A stretch of DNA of 34,324 nucleotides from Clostridia bacterium (GTDB lineage: Bacteria; Bacillota; Clostridia; Christensenellales; Borkfalkiaceae). A program made the translations under genes and the position numbers. Each line of letters starts with the position of its first letter. The first letter of the stretch is position 1. Positions 16,357 through 24,046 of the stretch are shown piece after piece. Below the pieces are notes generated by a model. It ran no database searches. It saw only the letters and a list, made by a program, of their open reading frames with translations, and was not told the DNA's origin. The stretch covers positions 1 through 34,324 of the forward strand of contig JAGHJD010000010.1 in assembly GCA_017886895.1 (NCBI GenBank), read 5' to 3'.

Positions 16357-16839
16357 ATGACTGTCAAAGGAACTGTTTTCAGATACAAGAGCGACGTGGA
16401 TACGGACGTCATCATCCCCGCGCGCTACCTCAACACGACCTCCGAGCAGGAGCTTGCCTCCCACTGCATGGAGGACATCGACAAGGACTTCGTGAAGAAG
16501 GTCAAGAAGGGCGACATTATCGTCGCCGAGGACAACTTCGGCTGCGGCTCTTCGCGCGAGCACGCGCCCATCGCGATCAAGGCGAGCGGCATTTCGCTGG
16601 TCATCGCGAACTCGTTTGCGCGCATCTTCTACCGCAACTCCATCAACATCGGGCTGCCCATCCTCGAGTGCCCCGAGGCAGTGAAGAATATTAAGGCGGG
16701 CGACGTCGTCTCCTGCGACCTTGCCAAAGGCGAGATCGTCAACGAAACGACGGGGCAGAAATTTCAGGCAGAGCCCTTCCCCGAATTTATCCAGAACATC
16801 ATCGACAAGGGCGGACTGATCAAATCCATTCAGGGCTGA
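16357..16839 (+). CDS. leuD: 3-isopropylmalate/citramalate dehydratase, small subunit
   Basis: A 160-residue swivelling-domain subunit. It begins with the typical [20 protein letters not shown] and contains [10 protein letters not shown] around residues 62-71 and [16 protein letters not shown], the loops that complete the active site of LeuC. Length is that of the short clostridial/archaeal type matching the LeuC here. GCGAGG stands eight bases before the ATG. It starts 468 bases after leuC, across the structured spacer, and is followed closely by two membrane-protein genes and leuB. Confidence 0.96.
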   Translation: MTVKGTVFRYKSDVDTDVIIPARYLNTTSEQELASHCMEDIDKDFVKKVKKGDIIVAEDNFGCGSSREHAPIAIKASGISLVIANSFARIFYRNSINIGLPILECPEAVKNIKAGDVVSCDLAKGEIVNETTGQKFQAEPFPEFIQNIIDKGGLIKSIQG

Positions 16840-16859
16840 ACGCCGACGGAGGGGGAACC

Positions 16860-17438
16860 ATGCAGCAAAACGCGATCGGCTGGCGCCGCGCCGCCCTGTA
16901 CAGACAGGCGGCGCTGTATATCGTCCTGTTCGTGCTCGCCGCAGCGCTCGTGACGGTGCTTTGGATCTTTACCGATACGACGGTCGCCGCCGTCTTTACC
17001 TGCCTCGGCGTGCTGTTCGCGGGCGCGGAGGCGCTGACCTTCGGCATGGCGCTGCTCGGCACGGTGCGCATGGCGTCCGCACGGGCGTCCGCGCAGTATT
17101 CGCAGGCGATCCTGCTGCGGGAGGGGCGCGCGCTGTTCTTCAACGCGGAAGAGAGCGCCGTCGCTGCCGCCGCACGGCAGTTCGCAAAGGCGGAATGCGC
17201 TAAAACGCGGCGGGAGCGCAGGGCGGCGAAGGCGGAGGCAAAACGGCTTGTTGCCGCGCTCGGAAGACCGGTGCGCATACACAATTTTGCCGCGGGCGAC
17301 CTCGCGGAACTTACGGGCAAGACGCTGCACATGAGCAGCGCCTGCCGCGCAGCGGGCGCCGCACGCGACCCGCAGGCGTGGAGCGCCGCCGAACAGAGCA
17401 ACGCATTCCGCGTCTACGAAGGAGGGGCCGACCTTTGA
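16860..17438 (+). CDS. Uncharacterised membrane protein (two helices) in the leu operon
   Basis: A 192-residue protein of unknown function. Two hydrophobic helices lie at about 16-38 and 43-67. A long charged, Ala/Arg/Lys-rich segment likely to be coiled coil follows (about 95-135), then a small C-terminal region (NFAAGDLAELTGKTLHMSS). GGAGGGGG precedes the ATG, 21 bases after leuD, so it is in the operon. It resembles the next gene in layout and in its C-terminal pattern, and the two may be old duplicates. A role in amino acid transport or regulation is only a guess from position. Confidence 0.8.
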   Translation: MQQNAIGWRRAALYRQAALYIVLFVLAAALVTVLWIFTDTTVAAVFTCLGVLFAGAEALTFGMALLGTVRMASARASAQYSQAILLREGRALFFNAEESAVAAAARQFAKAECAKTRRERRAAKAEAKRLVAALGRPVRIHNFAAGDLAELTGKTLHMSSACRAAGAARDPQAWSAAEQSNAFRVYEGGADL

Positions 17439-18067
17439 CACTCTCATCCGCACTGCGCACAAAAAACGCACGCAGTAAAAATTTCCGCAATCACTTCATT
17501 CTCCTGTGCGTGCTCACGCCCGTGCTCGCCGCCGTGTGCGTACTCTTGGGCGTGTTCACCTCGCCCGCAAACCCCGTTTTCATCGCGGTCCTCGTGCTGA
17601 GCGCTGTCTTTTTCACGATCGGCACCGCCTATTGCACGATGGAGTACCGCTCGCTCGTGCGTTTTTCGCGGCTGTGCGCGGACGAAAAGTACCCCTGCGT
17701 GTTCCTCTCCGAATACAAAAACCTCGAATTTTTCGCGGCGGACGAAGAGAGCGTGCGCGCCTATGCGGAGCTGGAACTGAAGGCGTACACGGCGCTGTAC
17801 AAAGAGTCGGGCAGGCATGGGGCGCGCCCCGTCTCCGATGCGGAGCGCAAATCGCTCAAAGAGCAGGAGAAGGCGCAGCTCGCCAAGACGGGCAAGCCGT
17901 ATGTGTATGCCGATTTCGGCGCGGAGGACGCGCCGCTCCTCAAAAACAAGACGGTCTTTGTCAGCGAGAACGTGCACGCGCACCTCGCGAAAGCGGTGAA
18001 CTTTTCCCTCCTCGCGGAAAACGGCAATACGCTCGTCCTTCTGAAAAATCCGAAGATCGCAAAATAA
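17435..18067 (+). CDS. Uncharacterised membrane protein (two helices), TTG start
   Basis: A 210-residue protein of unknown function. The start is taken as TTG at 17435, overlapping the TGA of the previous gene, because GGAGGGG (17421-17427) stands seven bases before it. The longer frame from 17378 would add an Arg-rich stretch that is only the shifted reading of the upstream gene. Two transmembrane helices (about 20-41 and 46-68) are followed by a soluble part of about 140 residues. Its C-terminal pattern DFGAEDAPLLKNKTVFVSE parallels the preceding protein. It ends 30 bases before leuB. Its position between leuD and leuB suggests cotranscription. Confidence 0.8.
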   Translation: MTLSSALRTKNARSKNFRNHFILLCVLTPVLAAVCVLLGVFTSPANPVFIAVLVLSAVFFTIGTAYCTMEYRSLVRFSRLCADEKYPCVFLSEYKNLEFFAADEESVRAYAELELKAYTALYKESGRHGARPVSDAERKSLKEQEKAQLAKTGKPYVYADFGAEDAPLLKNKTVFVSENVHAHLAKAVNFSLLAENGNTLVLLKNPKIAK

Positions 18068-18097
18068 AAACTTTTTTATAAAGGGAGAGACTGTATC

Positions 18098-19180
18098 ATG
18101 AAAAAACACATTGCAGTGCTCGCGGGCGACGGCATCGGCCCCGAGATCACCGACGGCGCGATCGCCGTCCTCAACAAAGTCGGCGAAAAATTCGGGCACG
18201 AATTTGAATTCGAACACCTTTTAATGGGCGTGTGCGCCATCGAAAAGACGGGAGAGCCCCTCCCGCAGTACACGATCGACCGCTGCCTCGCCTCCGACAG
18301 CGTGCTTTTGGGCGCGGTCGGCGGCGCGGTGAACGACCCGCGCATCAACAACCTTCCGGGGCACCTCCGCCCCGAGGCGGGACTTTTGAAGATCCGCGCG
18401 GCGCTCGGGCTGTACTCCAACCTGCGCCCCGCAAAGCTGTTCCCCGCCCTCGCGGGTGCATGCCCGCTCCGCAAGGACATTGCCGAAAAGGGCATCGACC
18501 TCGTTGTCGTGCGCGAACTCATCGGCGGCATCTACTTCGGCGAGCGCGGCAGGGGCGAAACGGACGGCGTCCCCTACGCCTATGACACCGAGAAGTACAG
18601 CGTGCCCGAGGTGGAGCGCATCGCGCGCATCGCCTTCGAGCTCGCCCGCAAGCGCAGAAAGCACGTCACCTCCATCGACAAGGCGAACGTGCTCGAATCC
18701 TCCCGCCTGTGGCGCGAGGTCGTGCACGCCGTCGCCAAGGACTACCCCGACGTGGAGCTCACGGACATGCTCGTCGACAACACGGCGATGCAGCTCGTCA
18801 AAAACCCCGCGCAGTTCGACGTGGTGGTCACCTCGAACATTTTCGGCGACATTCTCTCAGACGAGGCGGCGATGATCACGGGCAGCATCGGCATGCTCGC
18901 CTCCTCCTCCCTCGGCGCGACCAAGCGCGGGCTGTACGAGCCTATCCACGGCTCCGCGCCCGACATTGCGGGCAAAGACCTCGCCAACCCGATCGCGACC
19001 ATCCTCTCTGCGGCAATGATGCTGCGCGACAGCTTTGACATGACCGAAGAGGCAAAGGCCGTCGAAGAGGCGGTGAACAAAGTCCTCGACGAAGGCTACC
19101 GCACGGCGGACATCATGAGCGAGGGTAAGACGCAGGTCAAGGGCAGCGAAATGACCAAGCTCATCGTGGAGAGGATCTGA
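18098..19180 (+). CDS. leuB: 3-isopropylmalate (and methylmalate) dehydrogenase
   Basis: A 360-residue NAD-dependent beta-decarboxylating dehydrogenase. The N-terminal GDGIGPEI is at 10-17, the arginine-rich substrate region covers [10 protein letters not shown] and NLRPAK, and the metal/NAD part reads [13 protein letters not shown], then [16 protein letters not shown]. It oxidises 3-isopropylmalate to the leucine precursor; in the citramalate route the same enzyme oxidises methylmalate to 2-oxobutyrate. AAGGGAGA stands before the ATG. It is the last gene of the leu operon and is followed by a strong terminator. Confidence 0.97.
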   Translation: MKKHIAVLAGDGIGPEITDGAIAVLNKVGEKFGHEFEFEHLLMGVCAIEKTGEPLPQYTIDRCLASDSVLLGAVGGAVNDPRINNLPGHLRPEAGLLKIRAALGLYSNLRPAKLFPALAGACPLRKDIAEKGIDLVVVRELIGGIYFGERGRGETDGVPYAYDTEKYSVPEVERIARIAFELARKRRKHVTSIDKANVLESSRLWREVVHAVAKDYPDVELTDMLVDNTAMQLVKNPAQFDVVVTSNIFGDILSDEAAMITGSIGMLASSSLGATKRGLYEPIHGSAPDIAGKDLANPIATILSAAMMLRDSFDMTEEAKAVEEAVNKVLDEGYRTADIMSEGKTQVKGSEMTKLIVERI

Positions 19181-19254
19181 CCTCTCCGGACAGCCGCAAA
19201 CAACACTGCCGTAAATACTGCTGTAAACACAACCATAAATACTGCTTAAACACT

Positions 19255-19291
19255 GCGCGCCCCGCGGGTTCTCCCGCGGGGCGCGCTTTTT
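19255..19291 (+). terminator. Terminator of the leu operon
   Basis: A perfect 14-bp GC-rich stem (19255-19268 against 19273-19286) with a TTCT loop and five Ts. Confidence 0.9.
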
Positions 19292-19383
19292 GCTCTATTT
19301 CGTTGTTTGTCCCGTCTGCATTTTGACAAGTCTGCCAAAAAAAACAACAGGCTAACTGCACTTTCGCCCTGCCCGCCAAAACA

Positions 19384-19413
19384 TTGACAGGCGCGGGCAA
19401 AAGGGGGTATAAT
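19384..19413 (+). promoter_or_regulatory. Promoter of yggS
   Basis: TTGACA (19384-19389), 18 bases, TATAAT (19408-19413). Transcription would begin at about 19420, inside the following hairpin. Confidence 0.8.
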
Positions 19414-19417
19414 AGAG

Positions 19418-19444
19418 CCGTATCCGAAAGGGTACGGTTTTTTT
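19418..19444 (+). promoter_or_regulatory. Hairpin plus U-tract at the 5' end of the yggS mRNA
   Basis: CCGTATCC-GAAA-GGGTACGG (19418-19437) is an 8-bp stem with a GNRA loop, followed by seven Ts and then directly by the GGAGG site. It looks like a terminator but sits at the expected transcription start, so it may be a stabilising 5' hairpin. Confidence 0.6.
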
Positions 19445-19457
19445 CGGAGGCAGAGCC

Positions 19458-20129
19458 ATGATAGCCGAAAATGTTCGGGAAATTTTACGGGAGATCGAAG
19501 GCGGCAACGCGCTGGGCGAGAAGATCACGCTCGTCGCCGCGACAAAGACGCGCTCGGCAGACGAGATCAACGAGGCGATCGAGGCGGGTGTCACGGACGT
19601 GGGCGAGAACAAGGTGCAGGAGTTCACGCAGAAGTTCGACTACGTGCACGGCGCGCGGCGGCACTTCATCGGACACCTGCAGACGAACAAGGTGAAATAC
19701 CTCATCGGCAAGACGGACCTCATCCAATCCCTCGACCGCTTTGAACTTGCGGACGAACTGCAAAAGCGGGCGGAGAAAGCGGACTGGACGGCGGACTGCC
19801 TTTTGGAAGTGAATATCGGCAGCGAGCTCTCCAAGAGCGGTTTTTCTCCGGACGAGGCATTTGACGCGTACAAAAAGATCGGCGCAAACTTCCGGAACCT
19901 GCGCCTTCGCGGGCTGATGGCGATGCTGCCCCTCGCGGGGAGCGACGAAGAGAAGGCGCGGCTCGTCAGAACCATGCGGGAGCTGTTCGACGCGCTCAGG
20001 AAGGACGACCCGCTGTGCGCGTACCTCTCCATGGGCATGAGCGGCGACTGGCGGCTGTGCGCCGCAAACGGCAGCAACATGATCCGTTTGGGCACGACGC
20101 TCTTCGGCGAGCGCCATTACCCCGCATAA
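19458..20129 (+). CDS. yggS: YggS/PROSC family pyridoxal phosphate homeostasis protein
   Basis: A 223-residue member of the PLP-binding barrel family that controls cellular pyridoxal phosphate and amino/keto acid balance. The PLP lysine is Lys30 in LVAATKT. GENKVQEF, HFIGHLQTNKVK and the C-terminal phosphate loop SMGMSGDW...GSNMIRLGT..FG are all present. Length is typical. GGAGG is eight bases before the ATG. It is followed by sepF, the usual Gram-positive order in the division cluster, although sepF seems to have its own promoter here. Confidence 0.96.
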   Translation: MIAENVREILREIEGGNALGEKITLVAATKTRSADEINEAIEAGVTDVGENKVQEFTQKFDYVHGARRHFIGHLQTNKVKYLIGKTDLIQSLDRFELADELQKRAEKADWTADCLLEVNIGSELSKSGFSPDEAFDAYKKIGANFRNLRLRGLMAMLPLAGSDEEKARLVRTMRELFDALRKDDPLCAYLSMGMSGDWRLCAANGSNMIRLGTTLFGERHYPA

Positions 20130-20194
20130 GAGCGCACACGGGATGCTCCCGTGCGCCGAATGCGCCCGCAGAGGCGAAACATGCCCGCCTTTGC

Positions 20195-20223
20195 TTGTGC
20201 AAAAACAAAATCTGTGATACAAT
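20195..20223 (+). promoter_or_regulatory. Promoter of sepF
   Basis: TTGTGC (20195-20200), 17 bases, TACAAT (20218-20223). The leader is about 60 bases to the ATG at 20290. Confidence 0.6.
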
Positions 20224-20289
20224 AATAGAAAAGCCGCGCAGGCAGTGCAGACGCCGCAAGGGTTCTCTTGCGCGGACGGAGCCGTAAGC

Positions 20290-20619
20290 ATGTTCGAGTT
20301 TTTCAAGCAAAAGAACGACAAAGTGAAAAAGCGCCCTATCCCGGGCGAAGAGGAGCTGCCCGCAAAGCGGGCGTACGACAAGGGAAACGCCTCGCCCATG
20401 CAGATACGGCACCCGCGCTCGTTTGCGGACGTGGAGGAGATCATCGACCGCCTCCGCGACGGGCTGACCGTCATCGTGTACCTGCATGAAGTCAATGCGG
20501 AGACGAGCGCGCGCGTGAAGGACATTTTAAGCGGCGCGATCTACGCGCTGAACGGCGGCATGGCGGAATTGCAGAAGGACATGCTCATCTTTACGCCCGA
20601 CGGCGTGGACGCGCGCTGA
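20290..20619 (+). CDS. sepF: Cell division protein SepF
   Basis: A 109-residue protein that bundles FtsZ filaments and anchors them to the membrane. The N-terminal amphipathic membrane-binding segment (MFEFFKQKND) and the core SepF domain (about 35-109; VIVYLHEVNAETSARVKDIL and GAIYALNGG) are clear. It is short compared with Bacillus SepF (about 150), mainly in the linker. A GTG at 20245 is also open, but ATG 20290 restores the conserved membrane helix at the very N-terminus and has GGAG eight bases before it. The ylmG/ylmH neighbours of other Bacillota are absent. Confidence 0.92.
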   Translation: MFEFFKQKNDKVKKRPIPGEEELPAKRAYDKGNASPMQIRHPRSFADVEEIIDRLRDGLTVIVYLHEVNAETSARVKDILSGAIYALNGGMAELQKDMLIFTPDGVDAR

Positions 20620-20621
20620 AC

Positions 20622-20746
20622 AAAATCGGCTTTAACGCACACCGAATAAAACCCGCGAAGACGCACGCCCAATAAAATCGGCTTTAACGCACACTATATA
20701 AATCCGCGCGGACGCGCGCCGAATAAAATCCGCGCGGACGCACATG
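20622..20746 (+). repeat. 52-base tandem repeat after sepF
   Basis: Units start at 20622, 20674 and 20725 (period 51-52). The first two share AAAATCGGCTTTAACGCACA; the second and third share ATCCGCGCGGACGC. The third is cut to about 22 bases. No ORF of note. Confidence 0.85.
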
Positions 20747-20799
20747 AAAACCATTTGGAAAACCAAAAAAACCGCTCCCCCGTCGCGGGGAGAACAAGG

Positions 20800-20832
20800 G
20801 GGAGGGGCTGCCCGAAACGGGCAGCCCCTCCC
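20800..20832. terminator. Terminator between sepF and rsmI
   Basis: A perfect 15-bp stem (20800-20814 against 20818-20832) with an AAA loop, followed by ACTTTTC. It lies between convergent genes and can serve both. Confidence 0.8.
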
Positions 20833-20882
20833 ACTTTTCATAAGCCGCCGCATGCAGGTTCATCCTGCATACGGTTCATGGT

Positions 20883-21689
20883 TCAGCGGTCTTTGAACGT
20901 GAATTTATACAGTTCGCTTTTGGAGACGCCGCGGTCCTTCGCCGCCGCCTTCAGGGCGTCCTTTTCGCTCATCCCCTGCGCCGTGTAGTGCGCGATATGT
21001 TCGGGCACGGAGAGGGCGTTGAGCGGGTTCTCCCCTTCCTCTGCGCCGCCGACGACGAGCACGTACTCGCCGCGCTTTTCGCCCGCAAGCCCCTCCGCGA
21101 GGCGGAAGGGCTGCACCTCCTCGTGTACCTTCGTGATCTCGCGCACGGCGCAGGCGGGGCGGTCGCCGAACACTTCCAAGAGAAGGGCGACGTCGCCGTC
21201 TACGTCCTGCGGGGCAGAGTAAAAGAGGAGCGTGCCCGCAAAGGCGGCGTATTGCCGTAAAAGCGCGCGCTTTTCGCCCGTTTTGCCGCGCAGAAAGCCG
21301 AGAAAGGCGAACTGCTCTGCGGGAAAGCCCGAGAGCACGAGCGCGGAGACGAACGCGCACGCGCCCGGGGCGAGGGTGTAGGCTATGCCCGCCCCGCGCA
21401 GCGCGGCAACGAGCAGGTTCCCGGGGTCGGAGATGACGGGCGTGCCCGCGTCGGTGACGACGGCGACCTCCTTCCCCTCCCGCGCAAGGGAGACGAGCTT
21501 TTCCGCGCCCGCGCGCTCGTTGAACTTATGGCAGGCGACGAGCGGCTTTCTGATTTCAAAGTGGTTGAGCAGTTTTAACGTATGCCGCGTGTCCTCGCAG
21601 AAGATGACGTCCGCGCCGCGCAGCACCTCCAGCGCGCGCAGCGTGATGTCCCCCAGATTTCCGATCGGTGTGGCTACAAACGTGACCAT
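20883..21689 (-). CDS. rsmI: 16S rRNA (cytidine-1402 2'-O)-methyltransferase RsmI
   Basis: A 268-residue SAM-dependent enzyme that methylates C1402 of 16S rRNA in the decoding centre. The tetrapyrrole-methylase fold is shown by VATPIGNLGDIT at the N-terminus, EDTRHT, VVTDAGTPVISDPG and APGACAFVSALVLSG. The C-terminal helical extension (KDALKAAAKDRGVSKSELYK) is typical of RsmI. The open frame is much longer upstream, but ATG 21689 fits the family start and has GAGGGAAC before it. Its first 16 bases overlap the end of the methyltransferase gene upstream, as in the yabB-yabC region of Bacillus. Confidence 0.96.
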   Translation of the reverse strand: MVTFVATPIGNLGDITLRALEVLRGADVIFCEDTRHTLKLLNHFEIRKPLVACHKFNERAGAEKLVSLAREGKEVAVVTDAGTPVISDPGNLLVAALRGAGIAYTLAPGACAFVSALVLSGFPAEQFAFLGFLRGKTGEKRALLRQYAAFAGTLLFYSAPQDVDGDVALLLEVFGDRPACAVREITKVHEEVQPFRLAEGLAGEKRGEYVLVVGGAEEGENPLNALSVPEHIAHYTAQGMSEKDALKAAAKDRGVSKSELYKFTFKDR

Positions 21690-22381
21690 GTTGTTCCCTC
21701 TTGTTCTGTGTTGACGAGATCCGGCAAGATCTCCGTGCCGGGCTTTCCGCCCTTCACGCCCTCGCACAGCAGCAGGTACGGCTTTGCGCCCGCCCTGCCG
21801 CGCACGAGCTGCACGCGCTTGGGCTCGATGCCCGCGACCTTCATCGTGTACAGCACCTCCGCGAGCCTGTCCGCGCGGTTGCACAGCGCAAACCTGCCGC
21901 CGAATTTCAGGCACTTCGCCGCCGCGGCGACGACCTCCCGCAGCGTCACGGTGATCTCCTTGCGGCAGACCGCCTTTTCAAACGCCTCTTTTTCAAACCC
22001 GCCGCGCTCGTAGGGCGGGTTGCACAGCGCGAGCGAGAACGCTTCGTTATACGCCCCGCCCAGCTCCTGCACGCGGCAGCAGACGGCGGAGAACTGTTTC
22101 AGCCCGTTCAGCGCGATCGTGCGCGCGCTCATTTCGGAGAGCGCCTCCTGCATCTCGAAGAGGGTGACCTGCTCCGTCGTTTCGAGGTGCAGCGCATAGT
22201 AATGCAGCCCGACGATGCCGCTGCCCGCGCACAAGTCGGCGACCCGCTCGTGCGCCTTTGCAGAGGCAAAGCGGGAGAGGAGCACCGAATCGCTCGTAAA
22301 GCGGTACAGCCGCGTATTCTGAATGATCTTCAAGTCCCCGATGAGAAGTTCTTCGACGACTTCCCCTTCGCGCAGTTCCAT
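21674..22381 (-). CDS. tRNA1(Val) adenine-37 N6-methyltransferase homologue (TrmN6/YabB type)
   Basis: A 235-residue class I methyltransferase. The SAM motif is VADLCAGSGIVGL (about 47-59) and the catalytic NPPY motif of base N6-methyltransferases is in LCNPPYERGG. The genomic link to rsmI, with overlapping ends, is that of yabB-yabC in Bacillus, supporting a tRNA substrate. The start ATG (22381) is only six bases from a -10 hexamer, so the message may be leaderless; there is no other methionine nearby. The last 20 residues (DLVNTEQEGTTWSRL) are a tail outside the domain. Confidence 0.9.
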   Translation of the reverse strand: MELREGEVVEELLIGDLKIIQNTRLYRFTSDSVLLSRFASAKAHERVADLCAGSGIVGLHYYALHLETTEQVTLFEMQEALSEMSARTIALNGLKQFSAVCCRVQELGGAYNEAFSLALCNPPYERGGFEKEAFEKAVCRKEITVTLREVVAAAAKCLKFGGRFALCNRADRLAEVLYTMKVAGIEPKRVQLVRGRAGAKPYLLLCEGVKGGKPGTEILPDLVNTEQEGTTWSRL

Positions 22382-22387
22382 GCCCCT

Positions 22388-22416
22388 ATCATACCACACC
22401 CGCGCGCAAAACTCAA
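22388..22416 (-). promoter_or_regulatory. Promoter of the trmN6-like/rsmI pair
   Basis: On the minus strand TTGAGT (22411-22416), 17 bases ending in TGG, TATGAT (22388-22393). The -10 is six bases from the ATG. Confidence 0.65.
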
Positions 22417-22429
22417 TCGGTTTTACGCC

Positions 22430-22458
22430 TTGACAAAGCGGCGTGCGCGCGGTACAAT
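22430..22458 (+). promoter_or_regulatory. Promoter of the nitroreductase gene
   Basis: TTGACA (22430-22435), 17 bases, TACAAT (22453-22458); GAAGGAGGGAAAG follows before the ATG at 22479. Confidence 0.8.
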
Positions 22459-22478
22459 GAAAGAAGGAGGGAAAGACC

Positions 22479-22991
22479 ATGCAGACAGCAGACGCCATCC
22501 GCGCGCGCCGCAGCGTGCGCAAGTACAAAAAGGGCGCGGAAGTTCCCCGCGCGCAGATCGAAAAACTTCTGGAGGCGGCGATGCTCGCGCCCAGCGCCGT
22601 GAACAGCAGACCGTGGGAGTTCGTCGCCACCGACAAAGAGGAGATCTTGCAAAAGCTGACCGAGGCGCACCCCGCAAGCAAAATGCTTTTGACCGCGTCT
22701 TGGGTCATCGCCGTGTGCGCGCGCCCCGAATTGCAGCCGAAACACAACTTCTGGCAGCAGGACTGCGCCGCCGCGATCGAGAATATCCTGCTCCTCGCTG
22801 CGGACATGGGGCTTGGCACCTGCTGGTGCGGCTGCTACCCCGCCGAGCCGCGCACGAGTGCCGTGAAGGAGGTGCTCGGCGTCTCGTCCGTGCCCGTCGC
22901 GCTCATCGCCGTGGGCGTGCCCGACGAAGCGCCCGCGCAGAAGGGGTTCTACGACCCCGCGCGTGACCTTCTTATAAGCGCGTTTTATTAG
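22479..22991 (+). CDS. Nitroreductase-family flavoprotein
   Basis: A 170-residue FMN-dependent oxidoreductase of the nitroreductase superfamily. The N-terminal FMN-phosphate motif IRARRSVRKY (7-16), the APSAVNSRPWEF loop (about 37-48) and the C-terminal GLGTCWCG and PVALIAVGVP segments are visible. Such enzymes reduce nitro groups, quinones or other acceptors with NAD(P)H; the natural substrate is unknown. Length is that of the short clostridial subgroup. GGAGGG is well spaced. It is a single-gene unit, divergent from the methyltransferase gene. Confidence 0.92.
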   Translation: MQTADAIRARRSVRKYKKGAEVPRAQIEKLLEAAMLAPSAVNSRPWEFVATDKEEILQKLTEAHPASKMLLTASWVIAVCARPELQPKHNFWQQDCAAAIENILLLAADMGLGTCWCGCYPAEPRTSAVKEVLGVSSVPVALIAVGVPDEAPAQKGFYDPARDLLISAFY

Positions 22992-23042
22992 CCCGCGCAA
23001 AACGATCTGCGCGGGAAAACTATGCGGCTGCCTTAAAACGTT

Positions 23043-23073
23043 CCGCGCCGCCGTACCTTGTACGGCGGCGCGG
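23043..23073. terminator. GC-rich hairpin between convergent genes
   Basis: CCGCGCCGCCGTAC-CTT-GTACGGCGGCGCGG, a 14-bp perfect stem, between the nitroreductase and XRE genes. A second hairpin CCCGCGCA/TGCGCGGG precedes it at about 22993-23016. No strong U-tract. Confidence 0.55.
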
Positions 23074-23092
23074 GGCATGTATCTACCATCGG

Positions 23093-23881
23093 TCAATAAT
23101 AGTAATAACGCGGCACAGAGCAGGCAACACAGCTGGTGAGGCAAACAAGCAATACGACTAAAATGACATACAGAACAATATCCGCAATAAACCCGCGGAA
23201 ACAGGAACGCGCCCGCAGCGGATACTCTCCTCGCCATACGAGAAAGAGGACCAGCCCTGCGATCGGGATGAGAAAGGAAAGAAATGCCCAGCCGAAACTC
23301 GGCGCATCATCCGGCGCATTCGCCGTATAGATAGAGGGAGCTTTCAGCCCTTTCGACGTTCTGCCGCCGCGCGCATAGTTCGCTTTTGCCGCTTTGACCC
23401 GCTTGCCGTAACACAGTTTGCACAGCAGCCCCGCCGTGGGGTGGCGCACCTCGTTTCCTCTGTACACGGGACAATGGCAGTCGGCACAGTAACCGATGAG
23501 CGTCGGCTTTACGGCGGAATCTCCGTTTTTTGCCGTACTTCCTGCGGCGGGAGACTTCCCCGTTTCACTTTCGCTTGCCTCTCCTGCCTTCAAGGCAGCG
23601 GCATTGTCCGCTGCGGTAAACTTTTCTGCATCCGCTGCAACGGAATCTTCGGAAAGTCCCCCCGCCGAGGCAACTTCTTCCGACCGTTCTTCCCTGAGCA
23701 GATCGTCCGCCTTCACCCCATACAAAATGCTTAACCGCCGCAGCGTCTGCAGATCAGGCTCTGCCTGGTCGTTCTCCCATTTTGAAACCGCCTGCGCGCT
23801 CACGCTCAGAAGATCGCCAAGCTGCTGTTGCGTCAGCCCCTTTGCTCTCCTGTGCGCAGCCAAATTTTTCCCAAGCGACAT
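23093..23881 (-). CDS. Membrane-anchored XRE-family regulator with zinc ribbon
   Basis: A 262-residue protein. The N-terminal helix-turn-helix (about 5-60; LTQQQLGDLLSVSAQAVSKWEN) is of the XRE/Cro type. A low-complexity acidic/Ala-rich linker follows (65-125), then a four-cysteine zinc ribbon (Cys132, Cys135, Cys154, Cys157) and two C-terminal transmembrane helices (about 197-216 and 231-253). The tail is Cys- and Tyr-rich. It may sense a membrane or redox signal and regulate genes while anchored; targets are unknown. ATG 23881 is chosen over 23917 because AAAGGAG stands nine bases before it and the next residues start the domain. It is transcribed away from the kinase gene. Confidence 0.88.
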   Translation of the reverse strand: MSLGKNLAAHRRAKGLTQQQLGDLLSVSAQAVSKWENDQAEPDLQTLRRLSILYGVKADDLLREERSEEVASAGGLSEDSVAADAEKFTAADNAAALKAGEASESETGKSPAAGSTAKNGDSAVKPTLIGYCADCHCPVYRGNEVRHPTAGLLCKLCYGKRVKAAKANYARGGRTSKGLKAPSIYTANAPDDAPSFGWAFLSFLIPIAGLVLFLVWRGEYPLRARSCFRGFIADIVLYVILVVLLVCLTSCVACSVPRYYYY

Positions 23882-24046
23882 TGCGTTCCACTCCTTTCCG
23901 TTTGCATGTGCATACAAACCTTTTTCTTCATTATATCACATTTCTTCGCGCTATCCCTCGAAAAATCTCGCAACCAATAGTTGAATTCCTCTACTTTTTG
24001 TTGCTGAAAAATATCAACTGCAAGTTGCACCACACAAGAGGAGCTT

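Noticed and set aside
21701-22966. Open frame of 421 codons on the plus strand
   Set aside because: Antisense to the methyltransferase gene and out of frame with the nitroreductase; low-complexity Arg/Ala product.
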